From Mesorhizobium sp. WSM4313 (lineage in GTDB: Bacteria; Pseudomonadota; Alphaproteobacteria; Rhizobiales; Rhizobiaceae): DNA of 64,000 nucleotides. Below are positions 1 through 9,685 of the stretch, piece after piece. The notes beneath the pieces were generated by a model that saw nothing but the letters and a program-made list of their open reading frames with translations, ran no database searches and was not told the DNA's origin. Within the stretch, counting starts at the first letter, position 1. Each line of letters begins with the position of its first letter. A program made the translations under genes and the position numbers. The stretch spans positions 124,001 through 188,000 of the forward strand of contig NZ_NSFT01000004.1 of assembly GCF_002294725.1 (NCBI RefSeq). Direction: 5' to 3'.

Positions 1-519
<519 letters not shown>

Positions 520-538
520 GGGTGGCGTGGCGCGACTC

Positions 539-705
539 CCCCTTCTCCCCTTGTGGGAGAAGGTGTCGCCGAAGGCGACGGATGAGGGGTGCTCCAGCTT
601 GGCGCAAACCGGCGCTCGCATCGCCGGCGCCTCATTTCTTCCAACACCCCTCATCCGTCTCGGCGCTGCGCGCCGATCCACCTTCTCCCACAAGGGGAGA
701 AGGGG
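539..705. repeat. Palindromic intergenic repeat, family C
   Basis: A long imperfect palindrome. A perfect 27-bp inverted repeat forms the outer arms (539-565 and 679-705, core CTTCTCCCCTTGTGGGAG), and an inner 13-bp inverted repeat (579-591 and 645-657, CGGATGAGGGGTG) lies inside it. The element fills almost the whole gap between pgm and glgX. Reading frames run through it by chance, including an in-frame extension of glgX that should not be taken as coding. Its structure is that of a mobile palindromic repeat; I see only one copy in this window. Confidence 0.85.
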
Positions 706-715
706 AGGCGCTCGC

Positions 716-2713
716 ATGACCTTCGGCGCCACCATCACCCCCGAAGGCATCCGCTTCGCCGCCTGGTCCTCATCCGCGAGACGCCTGTGGGTCTCGCTTT
801 TCGACGACAGCGGTGCGCGCGAGATCGACCGGCTGGAGCTCAACCCGGAAGGCGACGGCGTGCACGCGCTCCTTGTCTCCGGCCTTGGCGACGGCGCGCG
901 TTACGGCTTCCGCGCCGACGGCGACTATGCTCCGGAGCGCGGCCTGTGGTTCGATCCGAACAAGCTTCTCGCCGACCCCTATGCCGTCGAGGTCGATCGT
1001 CCATACCAATATCATTGGCGGCTTGCCGCCAAACGCAACGAAGGCGCCGACACCGCTCCGCTGATGCCGAAGGCGATCGCGCGTTCGCTGCCCAAACCGG
1101 TGCCGCCCCAGCCGCCGCTGTTCCGGCCTGGCGGGCTGATCTACGAGCTCAATGTCCGCTCCTTCACCAAGCTGCATCTGGACGTGCCGGAAACCCAGCG
1201 CGGCACCATCGCGGCGCTCGCCCATCCGGCCATCGTCGAGCACCTGAAGCGTCTCGGTGTGTCGGCCGTCGAATTGATGCCGGTCACCGCGTCGATCGAC
1301 GAGCGGCATCTGCCGCCATTGGGGCTGAGCAACGCCTGGGGCTACAATCCCGTCACTTTCATGGTGCCCGATCCGCGCCTCGCGCCCGGCGGTCTCAAGG
1401 AACTGCGCGACACCGTCGCCGCTCTGCGCCAGGCCGGCATCGGCACCATCCTCGATCTCGTCTTCAACCACACCGGCGAAAGCGACCGGCTCGGGCCGAC
1501 TTTGTCGCTGCGCGGACTGGATGCGATAGGCTACTACCGGCACCAGGCGGACGGCAGGCTGGTCAACGACACCGGCACCGGCAACACCGTCGCCTGCGAC
1601 CATCCGGTTGTGCGCGAGATGGTGCTCGACACGCTGCGCCACTTCGTCCGCTTCGCCGGTGTCGACGGCTTCCGCTTCGATCTGGCGCCGGTGCTCGGCC
1701 GCGTCGACGGCGCCTTCGATCCGGAAGCGCCGCTGCTTCGGGCCATTGCCGGCGATCCCGTGCTCTGCGACCGCGTGCTGATCGCCGAGCCTTGGGATAT
1801 CGGTCCGAGCGGCTACCAGCTCGGAAATTTCCGGCCGCCATATCTGGAATGGAACGATCGTTATCGCGATGATGTCAGGCGCTTCTGGCGCGGCGATGCC
1901 GACGCGGTAGGCGTCTTGGCCACAAGGCTTGCAGGTTCCTCCGATGTCTTCGGCAGGGAAGGCCAACCGGCGAGCCGTGCGGTCAATTTCATCGCTGCAC
2001 ATGACGGCATGACGCTGGCCGACATCGTCGCCTATGAGCGCAAGCACAACGACGCCAACGGCGAGCACAATCACGACGGCCACAACGACAATTTGTCATG
2101 GAACAACGGCGCCGAGGGCGAGACGGACGACGCGGCGATTGCCAAGGCGCGCTTCGACGACCAGCGCGCGCTGCTGGCGACACTTTTCGCCTCGCGCGGC
2201 ACCATCATGCTGACCGCCGGCGACGAGTTCGGCCGCACGCAAAAAGGCAACAACAACGCCTATGCGCAGGACAATGCCATTACCTGGCTCGACTGGGCCG
2301 GCCGCGATCAGGCGTTGGAGCGATATGCCTCATCGCTCTCTGCGATGCGTCGTGCCTTTCCCGCGCTGTCGGACACGCATTTCCTGACCGGAAAGCCGGC
2401 TGATGCTTCGGCCATTCCGGATGCCGAGTGGCTGACGGAGACGGGCGCGCCGCTCGGCGAGACGGAGTGGAACGATCGCGATCGACATCGCCTTGTCATG
2501 ATGCTCGGCGATAGCGGAGGCAGTCGCCTTGCCGTCATGGTCAATGGCGACCGCCGCCAATGCGTCTTCACCTTGCCGGTCCGGGACGGCTACGAGTGGG
2601 GCCCGGCGATCGAGGCGCAGCCGGTCGATCTTGCGCGGCCGCTGCCCGGCCGCAGCGTCAATTTCATGATCGAGCGGCGTGCCGCTCAATCGCGCAACGG
2701 GAAGGGCTTGTGA
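716..2713 (+). CDS. glgX: Glycogen debranching enzyme GlgX
   Basis: A 665-residue GH13 debranching enzyme that hydrolyses alpha-1,6 branch points in phosphorylase-limited glycogen. An N-terminal CBM48/isoamylase-N-like beta domain precedes the catalytic barrel. The four GH13 motifs are present: DLVFNHTGE (residues 247-255), GFRFDLA with nucleophile Asp322, IAEPW with acid/base Glu358, and AAHDG with Asp430. I chose ATG 716 because the open frame upstream is only the palindromic repeat and because residues MTFGATITPEGIRFAAWS match the usual start of the family. The stop overlaps the start of the next gene (TGATG), so the two are translationally coupled. Length is normal. Confidence 0.93.
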   Translation: MTFGATITPEGIRFAAWSSSARRLWVSLFDDSGAREIDRLELNPEGDGVHALLVSGLGDGARYGFRADGDYAPERGLWFDPNKLLADPYAVEVDRPYQYHWRLAAKRNEGADTAPLMPKAIARSLPKPVPPQPPLFRPGGLIYELNVRSFTKLHLDVPETQRGTIAALAHPAIVEHLKRLGVSAVELMPVTASIDERHLPPLGLSNAWGYNPVTFMVPDPRLAPGGLKELRDTVAALRQAGIGTILDLVFNHTGESDRLGPTLSLRGLDAIGYYRHQADGRLVNDTGTGNTVACDHPVVREMVLDTLRHFVRFAGVDGFRFDLAPVLGRVDGAFDPEAPLLRAIAGDPVLCDRVLIAEPWDIGPSGYQLGNFRPPYLEWNDRYRDDVRRFWRGDADAVGVLATRLAGSSDVFGREGQPASRAVNFIAAHDGMTLADIVAYERKHNDANGEHNHDGHNDNLSWNNGAEGETDDAAIAKARFDDQRALLATLFASRGTIMLTAGDEFGRTQKGNNNAYAQDNAITWLDWAGRDQALERYASSLSAMRRAFPALSDTHFLTGKPADASAIPDAEWLTETGAPLGETEWNDRDRHRLVMMLGDSGGSRLAVMVNGDRRQCVFTLPVRDGYEWGPAIEAQPVDLARPLPGRSVNFMIERRAAQSRNGKGL

Positions 2714-4368
2714 TGGCTGCCGAAAATTCCGGGCAAGGGAGCGAATGGTGGCGCGGCTGCGTCATCTATCAGGTCTATCCGCGCTCCTTTCAGGACACGA
2801 CCGGCGACGGCAGCGGCGACCTCAAGGGCATCACCGCGCGGCTCGCCCATGTCGCGTCGCTCGGCGTCGATGCCGTCTGGCTCTCGCCCTTCTTCAAGTC
2901 GCCGATGGCCGACATGGGCTACGATGTATCCGACTATCGCGACGTCGATCCGATGTTCGGCACATTGGAAGATTTCGACGCGCTGGTCGCCGAGGCTCAC
3001 CGGCTCGGCCTGAAACTCATCATCGACCAGGTGATCTCGCATTCTTCCGACAAGCATGAATGGTTCGTCGAGAGCCGCGCCAGCCGCGACAATGCCAAGG
3101 CGGACTGGTACGTCTGGGCTGACGCCAGGCCGGATGGCAGCGCGCCCAACAACTGGCAATCGCTGTTCGGCGGGCCGGCCTGGGAATGGGACGCCACCCG
3201 CCGGCAATACTACATGCACAATTTCCTCGCCGCTCAGCCGGATCTGAACTTCCACAATCCGGACGTTCAGGACGCGCTTTTGGACACCGTGCGCTTCTGG
3301 CTGGAACGCGGCGTCGACGGTTTCCGGCTGGACACGGTCAACTACTATGTCCACGACCGCTGGCTGCGCGACAACCCGCCCTTGGCCGCAAGTGTCGCCG
3401 GCACCAATGGCGCCACAAGCACCTACGCCTTCCAGGAGCATCTTTTCGACAAGACGCGGCCCGAAAACCTCGACTTCTTGAAACGTTTCCGCGCGCTGCT
3501 CGACGAATATCCAGACCGCGCCGCGGTCGGCGAGGTGGGCGACGAGGAGCGTTCCCTGCAGACGCTCGCCGCCTATGTGTCCGGCGGCGACAAATTGCAG
3601 ATGTGCTACACCTTCGACTTGCTCAGCCCCCAATTTTCCGCCGCCCATGTGCGCGGCTGCGTGGAGGCGTTCGAGACGACTGCCCCGGACGGCTGGGTCT
3701 GCTGGGCCTTTTCCAACCATGACGTCGTGCGCCATGTCAGCCGCTGGACGCGGCAAGGCGAGAACCCGGACGCGGTGGCGAAGTTCTCGATCGCGCTGCT
3801 TGCCTGCCTGCGCGGCTCGATCTGCCTCTATCAGGGCGAGGAACTCGGCCTCGAGGAGGCGGAGCTAGCCTATGAGGATCTGCGCGATCCCGTCGGCATC
3901 CGCTTCTGGCCGGGCGTGAAGGGCAGGGACGGCTGCCGCACCCCGATGGTCTGGCAGGCGGAGGCGGACAATGCCGGCTTCTCCACGGCCAAGCCCTGGC
4001 TGCCGGTGCCGCAGGCGCATCACGCCCGGGCGGTCGACGTCCAGAATGGCGAGGAGCGGTCGGTGCTTGCCGCCTATCGCTCGATCCTTGCCTTGCGCAA
4101 GAGCCATCCGACATTGATTGCCGGCTCGATCCGCTTTGTCGAGGCCGAGGGCGATGTGCTTGCTTTCCTCCGTGAGTGTGATGGCGAAAGGCTGCTTTGC
4201 GTTTTCAATTTCTCGACCGAGGCAACAGGCTGGGCGCTGCCCACCGAGATCGGCGAGGCCGAGATAGCGGCATTTGACGTTGACGCCGCCGGCGTTCTTA
4301 CCGGTGTTGTCGAGGACAGCGTGCTGGCGCTGCCGCCTCTGGGCAGTTTCGTCGGCAGGATTGGCTGA
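2713..4368 (+). CDS. Alpha-glucosidase, GH13 family
   Basis: A 551-residue GH13 alpha-glucosidase of the oligo-1,6-glucosidase/AglA type, likely acting on maltose, sucrose-like or isomalto-oligosaccharides released from glycogen or imported sugars. The start WWRGCVIYQVYPRSFQD is diagnostic. The catalytic triad is visible: nucleophile Asp207 in GVDGFRLDTV, acid/base Glu274 in AVGEVGDEE, and Asp337 in FSNHDVVR. The ATG overlaps the glgX stop by one base, which ties the gene to glycogen mobilisation. A trehalose-related activity (trehalose-6-phosphate hydrolase) cannot be excluded from sequence alone. The gene converges on tadG with a gap of only 5 bases. Confidence 0.88.
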   Translation: MAAENSGQGSEWWRGCVIYQVYPRSFQDTTGDGSGDLKGITARLAHVASLGVDAVWLSPFFKSPMADMGYDVSDYRDVDPMFGTLEDFDALVAEAHRLGLKLIIDQVISHSSDKHEWFVESRASRDNAKADWYVWADARPDGSAPNNWQSLFGGPAWEWDATRRQYYMHNFLAAQPDLNFHNPDVQDALLDTVRFWLERGVDGFRLDTVNYYVHDRWLRDNPPLAASVAGTNGATSTYAFQEHLFDKTRPENLDFLKRFRALLDEYPDRAAVGEVGDEERSLQTLAAYVSGGDKLQMCYTFDLLSPQFSAAHVRGCVEAFETTAPDGWVCWAFSNHDVVRHVSRWTRQGENPDAVAKFSIALLACLRGSICLYQGEELGLEEAELAYEDLRDPVGIRFWPGVKGRDGCRTPMVWQAEADNAGFSTAKPWLPVPQAHHARAVDVQNGEERSVLAAYRSILALRKSHPTLIAGSIRFVEAEGDVLAFLRECDGERLLCVFNFSTEATGWALPTEIGEAEIAAFDVDAAGVLTGVVEDSVLALPPLGSFVGRIG

Positions 4369-4373
4369 CTGGG

Positions 4374-6104
4374 CTACTGCACCAGCACAGAACGCCCGCA
4401 GGTCGCGCCGGTCACGCGCACATCGGCCTCGCCGGCATGGACGCCCAGGGCTCCAAGCACGTTGTAGACGAGGTCGTCCACCGGCGCGGTCACGCCGTTG
4501 AGCAGTGTCGTCACCGCCGGCTTCACCGTGCCGAGCAGGGCGGTCACGTCGAGGCCGAGCCCCAGCGCGTTGACCGAGAGCGACAGGTTATTGATCAGCG
4601 ATGTCGTCAGCGACTGCGTCAGGTTCTTCGTCGACACCGTCTTGATCGCCTTGTTGGCGATGTCGGTGGCGTTGTAGGTCAAAGTGGTCGGCGCCATGTT
4701 GGTGACCGAGAAGGCCGACGAGCCTGTCACCTGCAGCAGCGGGACGAGCAACAGCTTCAGGTCCGCGATATCGGCGTCGGAGAAGGACTGCGGCTTGGTG
4801 AAATCCGCGAAGCCGCTGCCATTGCTGTTGGCGAGATGGGCTGAGACCACGCCCGGCTGCGCGGCGATCGAAACCTTGATGCTGGAGGGACCCGTCGGGC
4901 AAGTGATGTCGGTCAGCTTCGCTTCGGCATAGGCGACTTCGACGTTGAGCGGCAGGTGGACGGCGACAAGACTGGTGCCGCCGCCGAGATTGGAATTGCC
5001 GAGTGTCACGCTGGCATTGAGCTTGATGCGGGTCTGCGCCGTGCGCACCACGGTGCCTGCCTCGCCCACCGCCAGCCAGGCCGAGTTCTGCATCGGCTCG
5101 CCGATGGCGATCGCAAGCGTCGTCGATGCCAGCCCCGGTATGGTGGCGCCGAGATTGACCGCGACCTGATTCGTGCCATTGGCCAGAGCGGCAGCCGCGG
5201 TGAGCATGCTGAGCGCGCTGGCTGTCACGTTAAGGCCGGCCGGCTTTTGCCCGATGCCGAGATCGCCGACGGAGCCGAGATCGATGAGGGTGCTGAGCGG
5301 AATCCTGACCGTATTGGTGGCGCTGGAGGCCATGGTCTGCAGAGCGAGTTTGGCTGTGCGGTCGAGCCCCGGCACATTGGCCATTGCCGTGGCGATCTGG
5401 CCGATCGTTGCTTTGGAGGCGAGCACGTCGTTGTAGGAAACGCCGGTCAGATGCAGTTGCGTCGCCAGCGCATCTGTGAAGGAGAGTACGTCGACATCGG
5501 CCGACACCAGTGAATTGTAATCCATCACGCTGAGCGAGATGTTGCCGCCGAGAAGGCCGCCGAGAAGCGCGTTGAGAATGCCGCCATTGAGACTGGCGAG
5601 CCGCGAGCCGACCGAAAAAGCCGCTTGCGGCTGCGCGCTGGCGATAGCGGTCGTGCCGAGAGTGGGCGGCGCCATGATCGAGCCGGCGAAATAAAGCGTA
5701 CCCTGCTTCTTGAGCGTAACCTGGACCGCATTGTAGGGCAGCTTGCCCGCCTCGAACCGGCTGCCGGCGGCAATGGTGCTGACGCCCGTGTAGCGCCCCG
5801 GCACGACCTGGACGACGGCCTTGCTGGCGGTCGGCGCCACGGTCGCGCCCTGTTGCTGGACGGCGACCGAGGTGATGCCGTTGTCGCTGAGCGCGGTCAG
5901 CACCGCCTGCTGAGCGTTGGTGATGTTCGAGGCCGCGGTGATGGCGGCAAGGTCGACGATCGACTGCGCGGCGCGGCGCTCGTTGTAAAGGGAACCTTCG
6001 TCGATCGCGAAGGCGGTCAGCGCCAGCGCTACCGGCGTGCACAGCGCGGTCATGACGGCGAAATTCGCGCTCCGGTCGGCGAGCAGGCGTCGCGTCGCCG
6101 CCAT
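4374..6104 (-). CDS. TadG-like pilus assembly/surface protein
   Basis: A 576-residue protein with a TadG-type N-terminus: a short basic leader then one hydrophobic segment (ANFAVMTALCTPVALALTAFAIDEGSLYNERRAAQ, about residues 13-45) followed by a very long Ala/Thr/Ser/Asn-rich periplasmic part with few charged residues. TadG proteins assist Flp-type pili or anchor them to the envelope. The only partner here is tadE just upstream; no tadABC ATPase or secretin genes are in the window. The frame is open up to an ATG at 6254 that overlaps the tadE stop, but those 50 extra codons are a palindromic repeat, so ATG 6104 is preferred. Most of the C-terminal part matches no family I can name. Confidence 0.72.
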   Translation of the reverse strand: MAATRRLLADRSANFAVMTALCTPVALALTAFAIDEGSLYNERRAAQSIVDLAAITAASNITNAQQAVLTALSDNGITSVAVQQQGATVAPTASKAVVQVVPGRYTGVSTIAAGSRFEAGKLPYNAVQVTLKKQGTLYFAGSIMAPPTLGTTAIASAQPQAAFSVGSRLASLNGGILNALLGGLLGGNISLSVMDYNSLVSADVDVLSFTDALATQLHLTGVSYNDVLASKATIGQIATAMANVPGLDRTAKLALQTMASSATNTVRIPLSTLIDLGSVGDLGIGQKPAGLNVTASALSMLTAAAALANGTNQVAVNLGATIPGLASTTLAIAIGEPMQNSAWLAVGEAGTVVRTAQTRIKLNASVTLGNSNLGGGTSLVAVHLPLNVEVAYAEAKLTDITCPTGPSSIKVSIAAQPGVVSAHLANSNGSGFADFTKPQSFSDADIADLKLLLVPLLQVTGSSAFSVTNMAPTTLTYNATDIANKAIKTVSTKNLTQSLTTSLINNLSLSVNALGLGLDVTALLGTVKPAVTTLLNGVTAPVDDLVYNVLGALGVHAGEADVRVTGATCGRSVLVQ

Positions 6105-6108
6105 GAAA

Positions 6109-6232
6109 GCAATTCCAGGAAAAGTGCGAGGCGGTTGAGTTCGGCGAGCTCGCCGTAGCCTTCCGTCCGGAATTGCGTCACTGTAAACAGATGGAGCGGT
6201 TTGGCCTTTTCGGGAAACGATGAACCGCTCTA
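6109..6232. repeat. Composite palindromic repeat, families A + gagcggtt hairpin
   Basis: Two adjacent inverted repeats. The first pairs GCAATTCC (6109-6116) with GGAATTGC (6169-6176). The second pairs GAGCGGTT (6194-6201) with AACCGCTC (6223-6230). The same two-part design, in opposite order, occurs at 46821-46922. The copy sits between tadE and tadG and ends a few bases before the tadG start at 6104, so it may influence translation of tadG. Confidence 0.75.
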
Positions 6233-6250
6233 GCCCCCCCTTGATGGGCA

Positions 6251-6697
6251 TCATATACCTCCGACGCGGATCGTCGATTGACGTTGGATCGTCGTGCCCG
6301 GCAGCGGCAGGGTCCGGAACAGGTTCCAGATCGGCAGGTTGCGCGCATCGTAGGTGACCGAGACGACGAACTGGCTGCCGTCGACGGCGCTGTCCTGCGC
6401 ATTGACGGTCAGCTTGTTGGCGTCGACGAACGGATAGCCCGAGACATCGTGAGTGATGAAATCGGTAACCAGCGCCTGCCGCTCGGTCTGGTTGAGGCCG
6501 GCAATCGCGGTGCGCGCCGCGTCGGCGGCGATCTGCTGCACCGAATGGCTGGCGCCGAAATAAATCCCATATGCAACCATGCCGAGCAGAAGCAGGATGA
6601 AGACCGGCGCCAGCATGGCAAATTCGATTGCCGACGTGCCCGTGGCGTCAGCCCGGAAACGACACCACGGAACAAGCAATTTTCGGTTCTTCAGCAT
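6251..6697 (-). CDS. TadE-family pseudopilin-like protein
   Basis: A 148-residue TadE-family protein. The leader is followed by G|TSAIEFAMLAPVFILLLLG, in which Gly is followed by Glu at +5 and Phe at +6, the layout required by the Tad prepilin peptidase. TadE proteins are minor pseudopilins processed in the inner membrane and needed for Flp pilus assembly. ATG 6697 puts this motif about 20 residues from the start; an upstream ATG at 6820 would add 41 residues with no family-like features. It is directly upstream of the TadG-like gene and shares its strand. No prepilin peptidase or Tad ATPase is nearby, so the pair must work with components encoded elsewhere. Confidence 0.82.
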   Translation of the reverse strand: MLKNRKLLVPWCRFRADATGTSAIEFAMLAPVFILLLLGMVAYGIYFGASHSVQQIAADAARTAIAGLNQTERQALVTDFITHDVSGYPFVDANKLTVNAQDSAVDGSQFVVSVTYDARNLPIWNLFRTLPLPGTTIQRQSTIRVGGI

Positions 6698-6880
6698 GGC
6701 GCGGAGAATGCCAAAGGCCGCCTGCAAAAACAGAAAACAGCTGGAACAACCGGCAGGTGTGGCAAGTTGAAAGCAAGCTCTAAGCTTTAGGTTTCGCTGT
6801 TTTAGCGTTATGGCGCTCACTTTGCGTCAAGCAGGCAATGGTTGAAATAAGATTTCGCTCTGTCTAGTCTCCTGCCACCA

Positions 6881-6925
6881 GCCGCCGGAAGGAACCGGCG
6901 GCACGCCTGAAACGGGGCCGTTTCA
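6881..6925 (+). promoter_or_regulatory. Structured leader upstream of oppA (two hairpins)
   Basis: Two strong hairpins lie back to back in the 5' region of oppA. The first pairs GCCGCCGG (6881-6888) with CCGGCGGC (6895-6902) across six bases. The second pairs TGAAACGG (6908-6915) with CCGTTTCA (6918-6925) across two bases. Neither is followed by a T-run, so they are not ordinary terminators. They may stabilise the 5' end of the mRNA or present a site for a small RNA; this is inference. Confidence 0.5.
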
Positions 6926-6991
6926 ACGGTTCTGAGGTGTCAAAACTTAAGAAGGCGCGGCTGAGGGGCTGCGCCGACAGGGAGAAACTTC

Positions 6992-8584
6992 ATGCTGAAA
7001 GATATGCTGAAGGCGACGGTGTTCGCCACCACATTGTCCTTGGCCACAGGCACATTCTACACGCCTGCCTTCGCCGAAACCGTCTACAACCGCGGCGCCG
7101 CCGCCGAGGCGGAGACGGTCGATCCGCACAAGACGTCGACTGTCTACGAAGCCGATATCATACGCGACCTGTTCCAGGGCCTCGTCATGCATGATCAGAA
7201 GACCAATCTCATTCCGGGCGCCGCCGAAAGCTGGACGGTGTCGGATGACGGCACCGTCTACACCTTCAAGCTGCGCAAGGACGGCCTCTGGTCGGACGGC
7301 ACCCCGGTGACGGCGGACGACTTCGTCTATTCGTTCCATCGACTGGAAGATCCGGCGACCGCTGCAGAATACGCCTCGATGCTCTATCCGGTGAAGGGCG
7401 CCGAGGACTTCAATACCAAGAAAGGCAAGGCCGAGGATATGGGCGTGAAGGCGATCGACGCCAACACGCTTGAAGTCACGCTGAAGGCTCCGACCCCCTA
7501 CTTCCTGGAGATGCTGACCCACCAGGCGACCTATCCGGTCAACAAGGCTTCCATGGACAAGCTCGGCGCCGACTGGATCAAGCCGGGCAAGCTGGTCTCC
7601 AATGGCGCCTATACGCTGGCGGAGTGGGTTCCCAACGACCATATGAAATTGGTCAAGAACCCGAAGTTCTGGGACGCCGCGAGCGTCAAGCTCGACGTGG
7701 TCAACTATATCCCGACCGAGGATCGCTCGTCGGCGATGAAACGTTTCGAGGCAGGCGAGCTCGACAGCTATGGCGACCTGCCGACCGAGCAGCTCGCCGA
7801 TCTCAAAACCAAATTCGGCGACCAGGTCCGTGTCGGGCCGTATCTCGGCACTTATTATTACGCGGTCAAGACCGACAAGGCGCCTTGGGACAATGTCGAG
7901 TTGCGCAACGCCATCTCGATGGCGATCGACCGCGACTTCCTCGCCGAGAAGGTCTGGCAGAACTCGATGCTGCCTGGATATTCGATGGTGCCTCCGGGTA
8001 TCGAGGGCTACACGCCGGCACTGGCCAAATACGCCGACATGCCGCAGATCGACCGCGAGGATGCGGCCAAGAAGATCCTGGAAAAGCTAGGCTATACACC
8101 CGAGCATCCGTTGAAGATGGAGATCCGCTACAACACCTCGGAGAACCATAAGAACACGGCGGTGGCCATCCAGGAACAGCTGAAGCCGCTCGGCGTCGAG
8201 GTGACGCTGCTCAACACCGACACCAAGACCCATTACAGCTTCCTCGAGCAGAAGGGCAACTACGACGTCGCCCGTGCCGCTTGGATCGCCGACTACAAGG
8301 ATCCCGAGACCTTCCTCGGCATCTCGCGCAAGGCGAGCGGCAACAACTACTCGAACTACAACAGCCCTGCCTATGAAGCCGCCATGGACAAGGCGGCCGC
8401 CGCAGGCGGCAAGCCCGAGGAGCGCATGAAGGACCTCGCCGCAGCCGAGCGCATCCTGGTCGACGACGTCGGCGAGATCCCGCTTCTCTACTACAGCTAC
8501 CACGACATCGTTTCCTCGAAGCTGCATGGCTTCGACGACAATGTGATGGACATTCATCCGTCCCGCTTCATCTCCAAGGACTGA
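6992..8584 (+). CDS. oppA: Peptide ABC transporter, periplasmic substrate-binding protein (OppA type)
   Basis: A 530-residue SBP_bac_5 family protein. A signal peptide of about 28 residues ends at AFA|ETV. The family signature is present as WSDGTPVTADDFVYSFHRLEDP near residue 100. Such proteins capture oligopeptides in the periplasm and hand them to the OppB-OppC channel. The start ATG follows a GGGAG ribosome site. A hairpin at 8603-8629 separates it from oppB, which fits the usual need for far more binding protein than permease. Peptide specificity cannot be read from the sequence; murein peptides or toxins with peptide backbones are alternatives. Confidence 0.92.
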   Translation: MLKDMLKATVFATTLSLATGTFYTPAFAETVYNRGAAAEAETVDPHKTSTVYEADIIRDLFQGLVMHDQKTNLIPGAAESWTVSDDGTVYTFKLRKDGLWSDGTPVTADDFVYSFHRLEDPATAAEYASMLYPVKGAEDFNTKKGKAEDMGVKAIDANTLEVTLKAPTPYFLEMLTHQATYPVNKASMDKLGADWIKPGKLVSNGAYTLAEWVPNDHMKLVKNPKFWDAASVKLDVVNYIPTEDRSSAMKRFEAGELDSYGDLPTEQLADLKTKFGDQVRVGPYLGTYYYAVKTDKAPWDNVELRNAISMAIDRDFLAEKVWQNSMLPGYSMVPPGIEGYTPALAKYADMPQIDREDAAKKILEKLGYTPEHPLKMEIRYNTSENHKNTAVAIQEQLKPLGVEVTLLNTDTKTHYSFLEQKGNYDVARAAWIADYKDPETFLGISRKASGNNYSNYNSPAYEAAMDKAAAAGGKPEERMKDLAAAERILVDDVGEIPLLYYSYHDIVSSKLHGFDDNVMDIHPSRFISKD

Positions 8585-8602
8585 CAAGAAACCTTGGCCG
8601 TG

Positions 8603-8629
8603 CCGCCGCTCTCTTTTTGGGAGCGGCGG
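8603..8629 (+). terminator. Intra-operon hairpin between oppA and oppB
   Basis: A 9-bp perfect stem (CCGCCGCTC, 8603-8611, with GAGCGGCGG, 8621-8629) and a nine-base loop holding a run of five T, 18 bases after the oppA stop. There is no T-run after the stem, so it is more likely an mRNA 3'-end stabiliser or partial attenuator that keeps oppA transcript above the downstream genes than a full terminator. Confidence 0.6.
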
Positions 8630-8761
8630 TCGCGGTCTGTCGTCGTGCCGGGCCGAAAGTCGGATTGGATTTTCGGGCTGCCCGGTGCGAAGATCAGAGA
8701 TGCCGGCGCGCCACGGATCTTCGACTGGAGAGCCTGTCGCCCTGGCTGAAGCGGGGCGCCG

Positions 8762-9685
8762 ATGCTGCGTTATGTCTTCCGGCGGCTGTTGACCGCCATC
8801 CCGACGCTGTTCGTCATCGTGACGGTGGCGTTTTTCCTGATCCGCGTCGCGCCAGGCGGCCCGTTCAACCAGGAGCGGGGCTTGAGCCCCGAGATCAGGG
8901 CCAATCTCGAAGCCCAGTTCGGCCTCAACGATCCGCTCTGGCTGCAATATGTCCACTATCTCGGCAATCTTTTGCGCGGCAGTTTCGGCCCAAGCTACAA
9001 TTTGCCGGATTTCACCGTCACCGAACTCTTCGCCAAGGGCCTGCCGATCTCGGTACAGATCGGCAGCTCGGCACTGGTGCTGGCGCTGCTGTTGGGCTCG
9101 ATCCTCGGCACCATCGCCGCGCTCAACCAGAACAAAATAGGCGATTATTCGGTAATCGCTTTGGCCACTGCCGGCAGCACCATCCCCACCTTCGTCACCG
9201 CGCCGGTGATCCAGCTCGTCTTCGGGTTGTCCTGGAAGCTGCTGCCGATCGGCGGCTGGGGCGACGGCGCCTTGATCAACAAGGTCGGTCCGGTGCTGAC
9301 GCTGGCTCTTCCGCAGATCGCCATCGTTGCCCGCCTGATGCGCGGCTCCATGATCGAGAGCCTGCGTTCGCACCATATCCGCACCGCCCGCGCGCTCGGC
9401 CTGTCCGACTGGTCGGTGGTGGTCAAGCACGCGCTGCGCGGCGCCGTGCTGCCGATCGTCTCCTTCACTGGTCCGGCGGCGGCGGCGCTGTTGACTGGCT
9501 CGATCATCGTCGAAACCATCTTCTCCATCCCCGGGGTCGGCCGCTACTTCGTCGATGCCGCCCTCAACCGGGACTACACGCTTGTCATGGGAACCGTGGT
9601 GGTGATCGCGCTCTTCACCATCGTCTTCAACCTGATCGTCGACTTGCTCTATGCGGTCGTCGATCCGAGGGTGCGCTATGACTGA
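8762..9685 (+). CDS. oppB: Peptide ABC transporter permease (OppB type)
   Basis: A 307-residue inner-membrane permease with six predicted membrane segments. The N-terminus MLRYVFRRLLTAIPTLFVIVTVAFFLIR is typical of OppB/DppB, and the cytoplasmic EAA-type loop that docks on the ATPase is visible as HIRTARALGLSDWSVVVKHAL. It forms the channel with OppC. Its last eight bases overlap oppC (ATG 9678 inside GCTATGACTGA), so the two are coupled. Confidence 0.92.
   Translation: MLRYVFRRLLTAIPTLFVIVTVAFFLIRVAPGGPFNQERGLSPEIRANLEAQFGLNDPLWLQYVHYLGNLLRGSFGPSYNLPDFTVTELFAKGLPISVQIGSSALVLALLLGSILGTIAALNQNKIGDYSVIALATAGSTIPTFVTAPVIQLVFGLSWKLLPIGGWGDGALINKVGPVLTLALPQIAIVARLMRGSMIESLRSHHIRTARALGLSDWSVVVKHALRGAVLPIVSFTGPAAAALLTGSIIVETIFSIPGVGRYFVDAALNRDYTLVMGTVVVIALFTIVFNLIVDLLYAVVDPRVRYD

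Noticed and set aside
527..715. A 63-residue N-terminal extension of GlgX.
   Set aside because: It translates the palindromic repeat; family members begin at the residue encoded by ATG 716.
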